Shown in pieces: positions 51,850-59,493 of a stretch of DNA of 64,000 nucleotides. The DNA is taken from the NCBI GenBank assembly GCA_964636325.1, contig CAZWRV010000007.1:1-64000 (forward strand). Reading direction: 5' to 3'. Source of the stretch: CAZWRV01 sp964636325 (GTDB taxonomy: Bacteria; Verrucomicrobiota; Lentisphaeria; Victivallales; GWF2-50-93). The translations under genes and the position numbers were made by a program. The notes beneath the pieces were generated by a model. That model was not told the DNA's origin and did not search any database. It saw only the letters and a list, made by a program, of their open reading frames with translations. The first letter of the stretch is position 1. Every line of letters starts with the position of its first letter.

Positions 51850-52088
51850 CCCTTCTTCTTTGATGCAACCAAGGCTATGATCGAATCCAGGGAATTGAAG
51901 TTATGATGGGTGAAATCCTCGGCGTCGAAAGTTACGCCGAAAATCTCTTCAAGTCGCCCAACGAGCATCATCGTCATCATACTGTCGATCACACCCGAAC
52001 CAAGAAGCTCGCTATCACGTTCAAGAGGTTTTCCAGAAACCTCCTCAATCAATTTTTTTATCTTGTCCCTGTCCATACTCAAAATCAA
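51846..52088 (-). CDS. Acyl carrier protein (second of two)
   Basis: The 80-residue product has DSELLGSGVIDSMMTMMLVG near 21-40 with the phosphopantetheine Ser in IDSM, then the acidic helix EEIFGVTF and DAEDFTHHNFNSLDSIIALV. It is not similar enough to the other carrier protein (47641) to be a recent copy. Its TGA overlaps the AAC(3)-like ATG by four bases. The adenylate-forming enzyme at 52945 is the obvious candidate to load it. Confidence 0.88.
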   Translation of the reverse strand: MILSMDRDKIKKLIEEVSGKPLERDSELLGSGVIDSMMTMMLVGRLEEIFGVTFDAEDFTHHNFNSLDSIIALVASKKKG

Positions 52089-52142
52089 TCATTCACCGCC
52101 AAGCAACCGGGAATCTGAATGAAAATTTTAGGGAATCTGAAA

Positions 52143-52943
52143 TCAAGGTTTCGCCATCACCATTATTTCATGCGACTGGGATCTGTTGTCATAGAAAAAC
52201 GCCGCTTTGAACATTTTTTCCTTTATATTAATGCTGAATTCCGGTGAGATTGAATAGTAATAAGCGAGACTAGCAGGAATTTCCGGAATTCTTTTTGCAA
52301 ACCAACCGAAGGCTGCGAGTCCAATGTCGTCGTTGTAATAATTTGCGTCACATTTTTCGGTTTTAAAAGCTGCAATGAAAAAGCTGCTGAACTTTTTATT
52401 CATGACTTTTACTGTAAAAAGCGCATGAGATTCTGTTTTTTCCAAGAGCTTTGCCCCTGCCATTTCTGTCAGGAAAGCGGAAAGGCATTCCAAGTCTGAG
52501 GCATTAATCCAGGCTCCCATCGTGCAGTTAAGCCTGTCCAGTTCAGGGCTGAAAGCTACTAGGGATGGAACTTCCTCCGCCATGCAGATTTTTTTAAGAA
52601 GGAGTTTTTCTGCGAACTTCGCAGTAGGGCAGAACTTAATCAACCCATCGAACAAGTATGACTTGCTCTCTGGGAAAATTATCCCATAACTGGTCAAAGG
52701 CCTGTAAGATGCACATTTTGATGGAACGATTTCGAAAGCTGGTAAGCTTCCATCGTTGGAGACATAAAGCGCCAGATTAGTCTTTCCGGGTTCTTTCTGC
52801 CTGAGAAGATCTTTCTTCGGTTCGAAATGGTCAAAACTTTGAAAGACAGGATCCAAGAAAAAATTCTTCAAAGGGGAACCGTTTTGCAGGATCCTACTGG
52901 ATGAGCTGAAAATAAGATGGGAAAGTCCTAAAATATCAGGCAT
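52143..52943 (-). CDS. Protein of unknown function in the acyl-activation block
   Basis: The 266-residue product has no signal peptide or membrane helix. It starts MPDILGLSHLIFSSSSRIL, which resembles the first strand and His of a vicinal-oxygen-chelate (glyoxalase) fold, and two halves of about 130 residues could each hold such a module, but no full metal site can be shown. It lies between the carrier protein and the AMP-ligase, one base after the ligase's stop, so it should take part in the same reaction. A perfect palindrome copy is within it (52610-52624), giving Thr-Ala-Lys-Phe-Ala-Glu. Confidence 0.55.
   Translation of the reverse strand: MPDILGLSHLIFSSSSRILQNGSPLKNFFLDPVFQSFDHFEPKKDLLRQKEPGKTNLALYVSNDGSLPAFEIVPSKCASYRPLTSYGIIFPESKSYLFDGLIKFCPTAKFAEKLLLKKICMAEEVPSLVAFSPELDRLNCTMGAWINASDLECLSAFLTEMAGAKLLEKTESHALFTVKVMNKKFSSFFIAAFKTEKCDANYYNDDIGLAAFGWFAKRIPEIPASLAYYYSISPEFSINIKEKMFKAAFFYDNRSQSHEIMVMAKP
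52610..52624. repeat. 15-bp palindrome, perfect copy
   Basis: CTGCGAACTTCGCAG matches the consensus exactly; encodes Thr-Ala-Lys-Phe-Ala-Glu, the common register. Confidence 0.75.
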
Positions 52944-52944
52944 A

Positions 52945-54396
52945 TTAAAACTTAATTTTCAACGCAATGTTCTTAAGTCCGACAATATCATTTTTCCCCG
53001 TTGCGGTCTTTGGAATCTTGTCCATGATCAAGATCCTTTTAGGGACATGAGTCTTTGCAAGCTTGGCCCTGCAAAATGCCAGGATTTTTTCCTCGGTCAG
53101 GTCTTTGCCTGCCACAAAACTGTAAATCTCTTCGCCATATACCGGGTCAGGGATTGAAGATGTTGCCGCATCCGCGACATTGGGGAACTGGCTAAGGACG
53201 GCATTTATCTCATGGGGATTGATGTTGACCCCGCCTTTTTTTATTATCTCCTTCTTCCTCCCTGTGACCGTCAGATATCCGTCATCATCAATCCTGCCCT
53301 CGTCACCTGTTAAAAACCATCCGTCAATGTAGGAGGCCTGAGTTTCTTCAGGCTGATTGAAATAGGAGCCGTATGAGGATTTTGATTTTACTGCAATATC
53401 GCCGCTTATCCCTTTTAAAACAGGATTGCCGTCATCATCAGCAATTTTGATTTCACAGGCTACAGGTATTCCGACGGATTCAGGTGCTTCAAGCTGTTTG
53501 GAGACATTTACCGTAATGAAAAGCGTCTCGGTCATACCATACTGTTGTGTGACGATGCAGGCAAAAGTGTTTTCAAACTTTTTTTTCAAGTCGGGTTCAA
53601 GCCTTGCTGTTCCGCAGATTATATGCCGGAACTTGGGAAATGGCTCCTTGAATCGTCCCGCCATCATTATCATTATCTGCATCATGGAAGGAGTGAGGTG
53701 ATAAATTGTTGCCTTGTATTTGTTGGCAAGGTGGACGGCATTTCCGGCGTTCATGATGTTAAGCACTCCGTTATAAATCACAGTTGTTCCAAGGAACAGC
53801 GCCGAAAAAAAGCTGTTGTAAAGGGCATGCGCGTAGAAAAGAGGAGATGTGGAAATGAAAACGTCATCCTCGCCGATTTTTAAAATTCTTGAGAAATCTT
53901 CGATGTTCGCCCAGATGTTCGCAAGCGATAGTGGGACGCATTTCGGGATCCCTGTCGAACCTGAAGTGAAAAGGAAAAGAGCCGGAACGTCATCTGCTAT
54001 ATTCAGTTCAAGCCGTATGAATCCATTTTGCTGGTGAGGAATGTCGGTTTTAACATCCACTCTTTTTTCACTGTCGAACTGGCTGTCGAGCTTATTGTCG
54101 GCGACTATCAAGCTCAACCGGACTATCTTCTTAATAATGTCAAACTTGTCATGCTTAATCTGCGGGTCGAGAATAGCTGGAACCGTATTTTTGCTCCAGC
54201 ATGCGAGAATAGCTGGAATCATGTTCGCAGGGCTTTGCAGCATGATCGCCGCAATGCTCTTTTCGGGAATGAAACCGCTCAAGGCTGCCGCCCTGGCCTC
54301 AAGTTCGCGGTATGTCTGGACAGATGCATCAGAACTTATGAGGAAAGGCTTGTCTTGCTTTTCCTTTATGTTTCTTATTATTCTGTCAGAGATCAT
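52945..54396 (-). CDS. AMP-forming acyl/aminoacyl ligase (acyl-ACP synthetase-like)
   Basis: The 483-residue product is an ANL-superfamily adenylating enzyme. LFLFTSGSTGIPKCVPLS near 138-155 is the P-loop, QQYGMTETLF near 286-295 is motif A5, and GWFLTGDEGRIDDDGYLTVTG with GRKKEIIKKGGVNINPHEI gives A7-A8; the catalytic Lys of A10 is in KTATGKNDI. The enzyme activates a carboxylate with ATP and passes it to a thiol. With a carrier-protein gene two genes downstream it most likely loads that carrier. It is shorter than fatty acyl-CoA ligases, so a small acid or amino acid is plausible. Confidence 0.88.
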   Translation of the reverse strand: MISDRIIRNIKEKQDKPFLISSDASVQTYRELEARAAALSGFIPEKSIAAIMLQSPANMIPAILACWSKNTVPAILDPQIKHDKFDIIKKIVRLSLIVADNKLDSQFDSEKRVDVKTDIPHQQNGFIRLELNIADDVPALFLFTSGSTGIPKCVPLSLANIWANIEDFSRILKIGEDDVFISTSPLFYAHALYNSFFSALFLGTTVIYNGVLNIMNAGNAVHLANKYKATIYHLTPSMMQIMIMMAGRFKEPFPKFRHIICGTARLEPDLKKKFENTFACIVTQQYGMTETLFITVNVSKQLEAPESVGIPVACEIKIADDDGNPVLKGISGDIAVKSKSSYGSYFNQPEETQASYIDGWFLTGDEGRIDDDGYLTVTGRKKEIIKKGGVNINPHEINAVLSQFPNVADAATSSIPDPVYGEEIYSFVAGKDLTEEKILAFCRAKLAKTHVPKRILIMDKIPKTATGKNDIVGLKNIALKIKF

Positions 54397-55316
54397 AGGT
54401 TTTTTTTCATCATGATAAGGCTTAGAGCCATTACTAGCATTCCGCTCACAAGGCCGAGGAGGCTGTCGTGCCCCTTGCCATAGGCTCTGCTGGTGGGAAG
54501 TAGTTCGTCGAGGCTGATATAGACCATGATTCCGGCCACGCCTCCGAATAGGAATCCCATTATGCTTGATGGAACCGCCATGGTTCCTCCGCCGGCGAAC
54601 AACACGATTGACATGAAAGCTATCCCGGCTCCCACGGTTTCTGCCAGACCGCTGAGCAGTGAATAGATGAAAGCTTTCTTTCGGTTGCCGGTGGCGTAGA
54701 AGATCGGAACCGAAACGCTTATGCCTTCAGGAATGTTGTGCAGGGCGATGGCGAATGCGATGGCGATTCCAAGAGCCGGATCCTGGAGCGCGGAGAGGAA
54801 AGTGACCAGACCTTCCGGGAAATTGTGTATTGTGATCGCCATGGCGGTGAACAATCCCATGCGCATAAGCTTTCTGCGGTGGACAGCGTGGTCGTGGACG
54901 CCATGTTCCGGATCGAGATGATGTTCGCTTGCTATGGTTCCGAAATCAGGGATCGGAGCCGATGGATTGTGCAGAGGGGCGGTTTCCTCTTCGGAATGAG
55001 TCTCGTGAGGGTTTTCAGCCGCAGGTATGAAACTGTCGACTAGGCCGATCAGGAGCATGCCTCCGAAGAATGAGGCTGCGTTGATCCAACTCCCCCAACG
55101 TGCTCCATATGTGATTGTGAGGGCGTCGAGCCCCTTGTAGAAAATCTCCACGAACGAAACGTAGAGCATGACGCCTGCTGAAAAACCGGTCGCGATGGAC
55201 AGGAACCTAAAGTTCGTCCTGCTGGCGGTAAACGCGATGATGCTTCCTATGCCGGTTGCGAGGCCGGCGAGAAGAGTCAGTCCAAAAGCAATCCAGATGT
55301 TGTTCAGATCTTCCAT
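54393..55316 (-). CDS. ZIP family metal transporter
   Basis: The 307-residue product has eight predicted membrane segments and a His-rich loop between helices 3 and 4 (about 135-150, HHLDPEHGVHDHAVHRR). ITIHNFPEGLVTFLSALQD near 161-179 is the ZIP metal site of helix 4 and IALHNIPEGISVSVPIFY near 190-207 that of helix 5, as in ZupT. It would import zinc, iron or manganese. Its stop overlaps the AMP-ligase start by four bases, so it is cotranslated with biosynthesis genes, and metal supply for the zinc or iron enzymes nearby is a possible reason. Confidence 0.93.
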   Translation of the reverse strand: MEDLNNIWIAFGLTLLAGLATGIGSIIAFTASRTNFRFLSIATGFSAGVMLYVSFVEIFYKGLDALTITYGARWGSWINAASFFGGMLLIGLVDSFIPAAENPHETHSEEETAPLHNPSAPIPDFGTIASEHHLDPEHGVHDHAVHRRKLMRMGLFTAMAITIHNFPEGLVTFLSALQDPALGIAIAFAIALHNIPEGISVSVPIFYATGNRKKAFIYSLLSGLAETVGAGIAFMSIVLFAGGGTMAVPSSIMGFLFGGVAGIMVYISLDELLPTSRAYGKGHDSLLGLVSGMLVMALSLIMMKKNL

Positions 55317-55963
55317 CCTGCGGCGCGTATTGGGGATCCGTCGAATCCCTTGAGCCTGAGGGGAAGGGCCATGAAGAATATCCTGCCATCTCCGAGTTCG
55401 GCAAGGTTGTTGAGATATTCGATCAGGATGACATTGTTCTTGAAGAAAAGCTTGTGGAGAGGGGAATCCTCCTCGTCTGCGGCCTTGTACGCGGGATCCG
55501 GGGAGGGGAAGTCCATCCCTAGGAGCCTGATACCCCTTTCAATGATGAACTCGGCCGCCTTCCGCGATATCCGGGGCCAGTTCTTGAAATATTGTTCCGT
55601 CTTCCAGAACCTGCTCCAGTCAGTCCTAATTATGAGTTTTTCGGCCTTTGTCTCCTTCATTTTCCCTGCGATATCGTCATATTCAATGGTTGATTGAGGT
55701 GGCAGTGGACCGAAATTGACGAGCAACGCCTCGCCTGCCACCCTTTCCAGCGGAATCTCGTCTATAGTCATCCCGCCTGGAATGAAATGACGGAAGGCAT
55801 CTATGTGAGTTCCGCAGTGGGAGCCTATCGTGATCTTCCGTATCTCCCTTCCTCCGTCTGGGATGGTGCATGTCTCTTCGCAGTCGAACCTGACATGCCT
55901 TCGCGTCGGGAAATACGACATTTCCTTTTCGATCGGAAATGATAGGTCGGCTATTTTGGCCAT
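55304..55963 (-). CDS. Cyclase/kynurenine formamidase-like metal hydrolase
   Basis: The 219-residue product has the cyclase family signature GSHCGTHIDAFRHF near 46-59 (HxGTHxDxxxH, binding zinc or manganese) and GIRLLGMDFPSPDP later on. Members hydrolyse amides such as formylkynurenine or act on cyclic intermediates. Nothing indicates tryptophan catabolism here; by its neighbours it more likely acts on an amide or lactone intermediate of a sugar modification. It overlaps the ZIP gene by 13 bases. Confidence 0.85.
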   Translation of the reverse strand: MAKIADLSFPIEKEMSYFPTRRHVRFDCEETCTIPDGGREIRKITIGSHCGTHIDAFRHFIPGGMTIDEIPLERVAGEALLVNFGPLPPQSTIEYDDIAGKMKETKAEKLIIRTDWSRFWKTEQYFKNWPRISRKAAEFIIERGIRLLGMDFPSPDPAYKAADEEDSPLHKLFFKNNVILIEYLNNLAELGDGRIFFMALPLRLKGFDGSPIRAAGWKI

Positions 55964-55975
55964 TGTTCCTCCGTG

Positions 55976-57034
55976 TTATTTCTGCTCGTTGACGTAATAG
56001 CGTTCGAGATGGTATTTTGAGAAGAAAAGCTTCTTTTCGACGGGCTTGAGGCTCTTCGCGACCTTTTCGACGAGTTCCCTGGGGGCATTTACCTGATCCA
56101 CCTTGCAGAGCTCAATGATCAGTTCACGCGGATCAACATGGTATTTGTTGGAGAACTCCCGTATGAGTGGCATGTAGCTGGAATGGAAGAGGGCGTAACC
56201 GGAGACCAGGTCGATCGGGTTGAGGCCCATTTGGATAAGTATCGGCTGAACGGTGTCGAAGCCGAGATCAAGAATTTTGAACAAGTCTATCCCATGTCTG
56301 TAGCCTGTTCTATCTAGTATCATTAACATCTGCTCGGTCGATGCGTTCCCGGCGCTTCTTCCAAGGCCTTGAAGGGATGTGTCCACGAATTTGACTCCGT
56401 TCTTGACTGCGGACAGAGAATTAGACACCGCCAGGCCCAGGTTGTTGTGCCCGTGGTATCCGATGTCGATCTGGGCATTGTCCTGAATTGCCTTAATGTA
56501 GCTTACGAGTTCGTCCGGAAGCATGCCTCCCGCTGAATCGACGATATAGATCATGTCGACGCCGTAAGACTTTGATATTTCCACTTTCTTGGCCAGTTCC
56601 TTTGGCGCCAATGCGTAGGATTTCATGTAGTTAGCGCAGACGAATATCCCGTGTTTCTTCGCCTTCTCGATGAATGGCCTACTTTGCTCGACTTCGGTGA
56701 CGTTTGTGCCCACTCGGACAAACTTCATTCCCAGGGAGACAGCCATGTCAAGATCTTCGAGTTCTGCGAATCCCGGGATGCAGAACATCCCGATCTTGGC
56801 CCTTTTAACCGAAGGTATCGCCGCATTCAGATATTCCTCGTCGGTCGCAGCGGCAGCGTATTCGCCCCCCTTCCTGTAGGCGCCCAGTCCAAGTCCGTGC
56901 CCGACCTCGACGAATTCAAGGCCCGCATCGTCCAGCCTTTCCGCCAGATATGAGGTCTCGGCGGTGGAAAACTGGAAGCGGTTCACATAGCTGCCGTCGC
57001 GAAGCGTAGTATCGAGTATGGTTACATCCTTCAT
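55976..57034 (-). CDS. DRE-TIM metallolyase, 4-hydroxy-2-oxovalerate aldolase-like
   Basis: The 352-residue product has the DRE-TIM signature in ILDTTLRDGSYVNRFQFS near 6-23 (Arg-Asp catalytic), the metal site HGHNNLGLAVSNSLSAVKNG near 192-211 and VDTSLQGLGRSAGNASTEQM. It resembles 4-hydroxy-2-oxovalerate aldolase and related HMGL-like enzymes but sits without the usual partner acetaldehyde dehydrogenase. Relatives occur in polysaccharide loci and may build or cleave branched carbon chains of unusual sugars. It overlaps the aminopeptidase-like gene by four bases. Confidence 0.85.
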   Translation of the reverse strand: MKDVTILDTTLRDGSYVNRFQFSTAETSYLAERLDDAGLEFVEVGHGLGLGAYRKGGEYAAAATDEEYLNAAIPSVKRAKIGMFCIPGFAELEDLDMAVSLGMKFVRVGTNVTEVEQSRPFIEKAKKHGIFVCANYMKSYALAPKELAKKVEISKSYGVDMIYIVDSAGGMLPDELVSYIKAIQDNAQIDIGYHGHNNLGLAVSNSLSAVKNGVKFVDTSLQGLGRSAGNASTEQMLMILDRTGYRHGIDLFKILDLGFDTVQPILIQMGLNPIDLVSGYALFHSSYMPLIREFSNKYHVDPRELIIELCKVDQVNAPRELVEKVAKSLKPVEKKLFFSKYHLERYYVNEQK

Positions 57035-58308
57035 CCGAACCTTCTCCTTTTGAGCAGTTTCTTTCCTTCCAGCATACGGGCGGTTTCTGCTATCTCGGTT
57101 ATGCAGAAGCCGGTTTTTTCTGCGATGTCGATGAGCGAATGGTCCCCGTCCGAAAAATTCAAAACGGAAAGAGTCTTTTTTATGTAGTTCTTGGGATCCA
57201 TTTTAGCGCCCAGCGTCTCATAGAGGCCGTATCTTGAAAGGAATGGCTCGCAGAACGGCTTGGTGTTGAAATATGTGAAATCGGCTTCGAGACCCTCCAC
57301 TATTTTTGAATAGACCTCAAATGAGCCTTCGAGCGCCTCCGAAGTCACGTGCTTCAGGTTGTCAGCAGAGCTGTGGTATTGTGGCAGGCCATAGAAGGAT
57401 CTCATTAGCGAACCGACAGGGAGCTTGAAGCCTGGTGACGAATATTGACGCTCGTCGCTTCCCGGCAGGAAAAAATCATGGACTTTATGCTTGTGGCCAG
57501 AGTGCTTAAGTATGTTCTCCACTATCCTGTCCAAAGGATGGCGGCCTTGCCTGGTCCTCTTGTAGTTGAACGGCCCTGCATCGCCGACACATGTCACAAC
57601 CATTCCGCAGTAGGTGTTCTTCCTAACCCTTTTCTCGTTTTTCGACAAGTAGGCTATTGCTCCAATGGTTTCAGGGATGAATAGAAAACGATAGCTGTAG
57701 TGGTTGTTCCTGCGGTTCTTAAGATATTCGTAAAGCTTTGCAGTCAGGACCACTCCGGACAAAGAATCGTTGGCCAAGGAAGGATGGCATAGATATGACG
57801 AGAAGAAAATTTCTTCCTTTGACCTGCCGGGTACATAGGCTTCGGCAGCAGTCAGCGAACCCGGCTTGAGCTCAGATCTGATTTGTGCATGGTACATCCC
57901 CTTTTTGAGTCCGAGCATCTGCTTGTGGCTCATGCAGAAGCCCCAGCGCCTTTCATAGTAGCTGGTCCGGTAGGGGATCACTTCGGGACGCGAAGGGTCG
58001 GTGTGGATATGCTCTTTCAACTCCTCAAGTGGCAGTTTTTTATCGACCGGCACGCTGTAGCCGAGCACGTGGAGGTTGCTTTCCTTGAAGTCTACCACTG
58101 GACGGCCGCGCTCGTCCTTGATCCAGGCCGAGGTGACATTCCATTCGTCCGGAATCGTCCAATCATAGCATTGCATCCCCGAAGGATATTCGTAAACCTT
58201 CAGGGGGATATGTTTCCCGATTATTTCAATAGTGTCTCTTACGCCGTTTCCAGTAATGCTCCGGCATATAGGGAAAAGTTCCTTGAGCATGTCATACATG
58301 TGGATCAT
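57031..58308 (-). CDS. DUF4910/DUF2172 aminopeptidase-like zinc protein
   Basis: The 425-residue product matches the DUF4910 aminopeptidase-like family: MYDMLKELFPICRSITGNG and YEYPSGMQCYDWTIPDEWNV at the N-terminus, SYLCHPSLANDSLSG near 173-187 with the His and Asp of an M28-type metal site, FIPETIGAIAYL with the catalytic Glu, and a C-terminal winged-helix-like part after about 360. It has no signal peptide. In other bacteria such genes sit in O-antigen-like loci. Its job may be to hydrolyse an amide or release a sugar-linked amino acid; the true substrate is unknown. Confidence 0.85.
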   Translation of the reverse strand: MIHMYDMLKELFPICRSITGNGVRDTIEIIGKHIPLKVYEYPSGMQCYDWTIPDEWNVTSAWIKDERGRPVVDFKESNLHVLGYSVPVDKKLPLEELKEHIHTDPSRPEVIPYRTSYYERRWGFCMSHKQMLGLKKGMYHAQIRSELKPGSLTAAEAYVPGRSKEEIFFSSYLCHPSLANDSLSGVVLTAKLYEYLKNRRNNHYSYRFLFIPETIGAIAYLSKNEKRVRKNTYCGMVVTCVGDAGPFNYKRTRQGRHPLDRIVENILKHSGHKHKVHDFFLPGSDERQYSSPGFKLPVGSLMRSFYGLPQYHSSADNLKHVTSEALEGSFEVYSKIVEGLEADFTYFNTKPFCEPFLSRYGLYETLGAKMDPKNYIKKTLSVLNFSDGDHSLIDIAEKTGFCITEIAETARMLEGKKLLKRRRFG

Positions 58309-58328
58309 AAAATGTTTCTCGGCAATTT

Positions 58329-59483
58329 TTAAAAATAGTCCAGTATTATCGAATCTTCATTTGTGAATTTACGCCCGGTCTTGTCAGATATCCAGTTTTT
58401 TATCTCGTCGGCGTAGAAAGGAGCGTTCAGGACTAAATATGAGGCCTTGCCGATTTCCTTCAGCTTCTCGGACGGCAGGGATACTTGAGTGTCCTTGAAA
58501 TAGTCCTTCTTCCTGATGTCGGAATCGACGACGAATGCGGTCTCAGGAAGCTTGAATCCGTCGAGGAGCCTCATGCAGTTCCAGTTTGCCGACCAGATAA
58601 TCGAAGATTTGCCTGATTCTGCCATCTCCCTGATCCTCTTTCTGGCGGCGTCGATTTTTCTGGAAAGATTTTTCATTGTCTCAACGCCTTCGAGCATCGC
58701 CTCACGGCTTATTATATATTCGTCATTGTTTTTTCCAGCCTTGGCAAGTGCTCGCCGGCTTTTCCTGAAGACCGAAACGAAGCCGAAGGGGCGGCTGCAC
58801 CGCCTCCTGCTGAATTCAACGAGCTCCAGCCCGCAGAGCCCGGCAGCTGTGGAAAGCGTATATGGGGAGAAATGATTCACATGTTCGCATAGGTAAAGGC
58901 CTGCAGGATCTCTAGCGTAGATCGTAAGGTCCGGCACTTCAGCTATAAGGACCCCCGAATCCGACATGGCCTTTGCACAAGCCCTGATAAGCCGCTTGAT
59001 ATCCGGAACATGCTCGAACACGAAGTATGCCGCGACTACGTCGGCAAATTTTCTAGGAATCTCGTCGGCGTCCTTGTATGAGCTATTACAGTTCTGGTTT
59101 ATTTCCATGGTGGAGATTTTGCCGGTAACTTTCTTCAGCTCCGACATGAATTCAGGACAGTTGTTGCTGCCGATCTCGAGATATGTGGTATTTCTGCGCT
59201 TGATACAGTATTTTTTTATAAGTGCTATTCTCTTTTCAATCGAATAGTCTGGCCTTTGCCCTGCGAAGAGTTCAAAGGAGTCCGCATAGTGGGATTCCAG
59301 GCTCTTCTGAGTCGGCGAGGGGGAGACGAAGGCGAATCCGCAGTTCCGGCAGATCACGTTCCTCACCTTCCACTGTGTAATGTCGTTCCTGGTTCGGGAC
59401 TTGATTGAATATTTCCAAATCTCCTCGAGATCCCTGCCTCCACAGAGGTCGCAATTCCTGTCTTCGTATTTGATGATTCTCAT
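58329..59483 (-). CDS. SAM-dependent C-methyltransferase-like protein
   Basis: The 384-residue product has an N-terminal zinc-binding part (CDLCGG at 11-16 and VICRNCGFAFVSPSPT near 44-59), a methyltransferase core (TTYLEIGSNNCPEFMSEL near 98-115, ADVVAAYFVFEHVPDIKRL), and a C-terminal Rossmann-like domain (AFVVDSDIRKKDYF, ASYLVLNAPFYADEI). This three-part build is that of sugar C-methyltransferases of the TylC3/NovU type. The substrate is probably a deoxy-keto sugar nucleotide. Gaps to its neighbours are 10 and 20 bases. Confidence 0.85.
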   Translation of the reverse strand: MRIIKYEDRNCDLCGGRDLEEIWKYSIKSRTRNDITQWKVRNVICRNCGFAFVSPSPTQKSLESHYADSFELFAGQRPDYSIEKRIALIKKYCIKRRNTTYLEIGSNNCPEFMSELKKVTGKISTMEINQNCNSSYKDADEIPRKFADVVAAYFVFEHVPDIKRLIRACAKAMSDSGVLIAEVPDLTIYARDPAGLYLCEHVNHFSPYTLSTAAGLCGLELVEFSRRRCSRPFGFVSVFRKSRRALAKAGKNNDEYIISREAMLEGVETMKNLSRKIDAARKRIREMAESGKSSIIWSANWNCMRLLDGFKLPETAFVVDSDIRKKDYFKDTQVSLPSEKLKEIGKASYLVLNAPFYADEIKNWISDKTGRKFTNEDSIILDYF

Positions 59484-59493
59484 CCGATCCCTT

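Noticed and set aside
114..52624. Palindrome as a LexA (SOS) box
   Set aside because: It has a CTG-CAG frame, but with nine rather than ten bases between, and copies lie deep inside genes unrelated to DNA damage.
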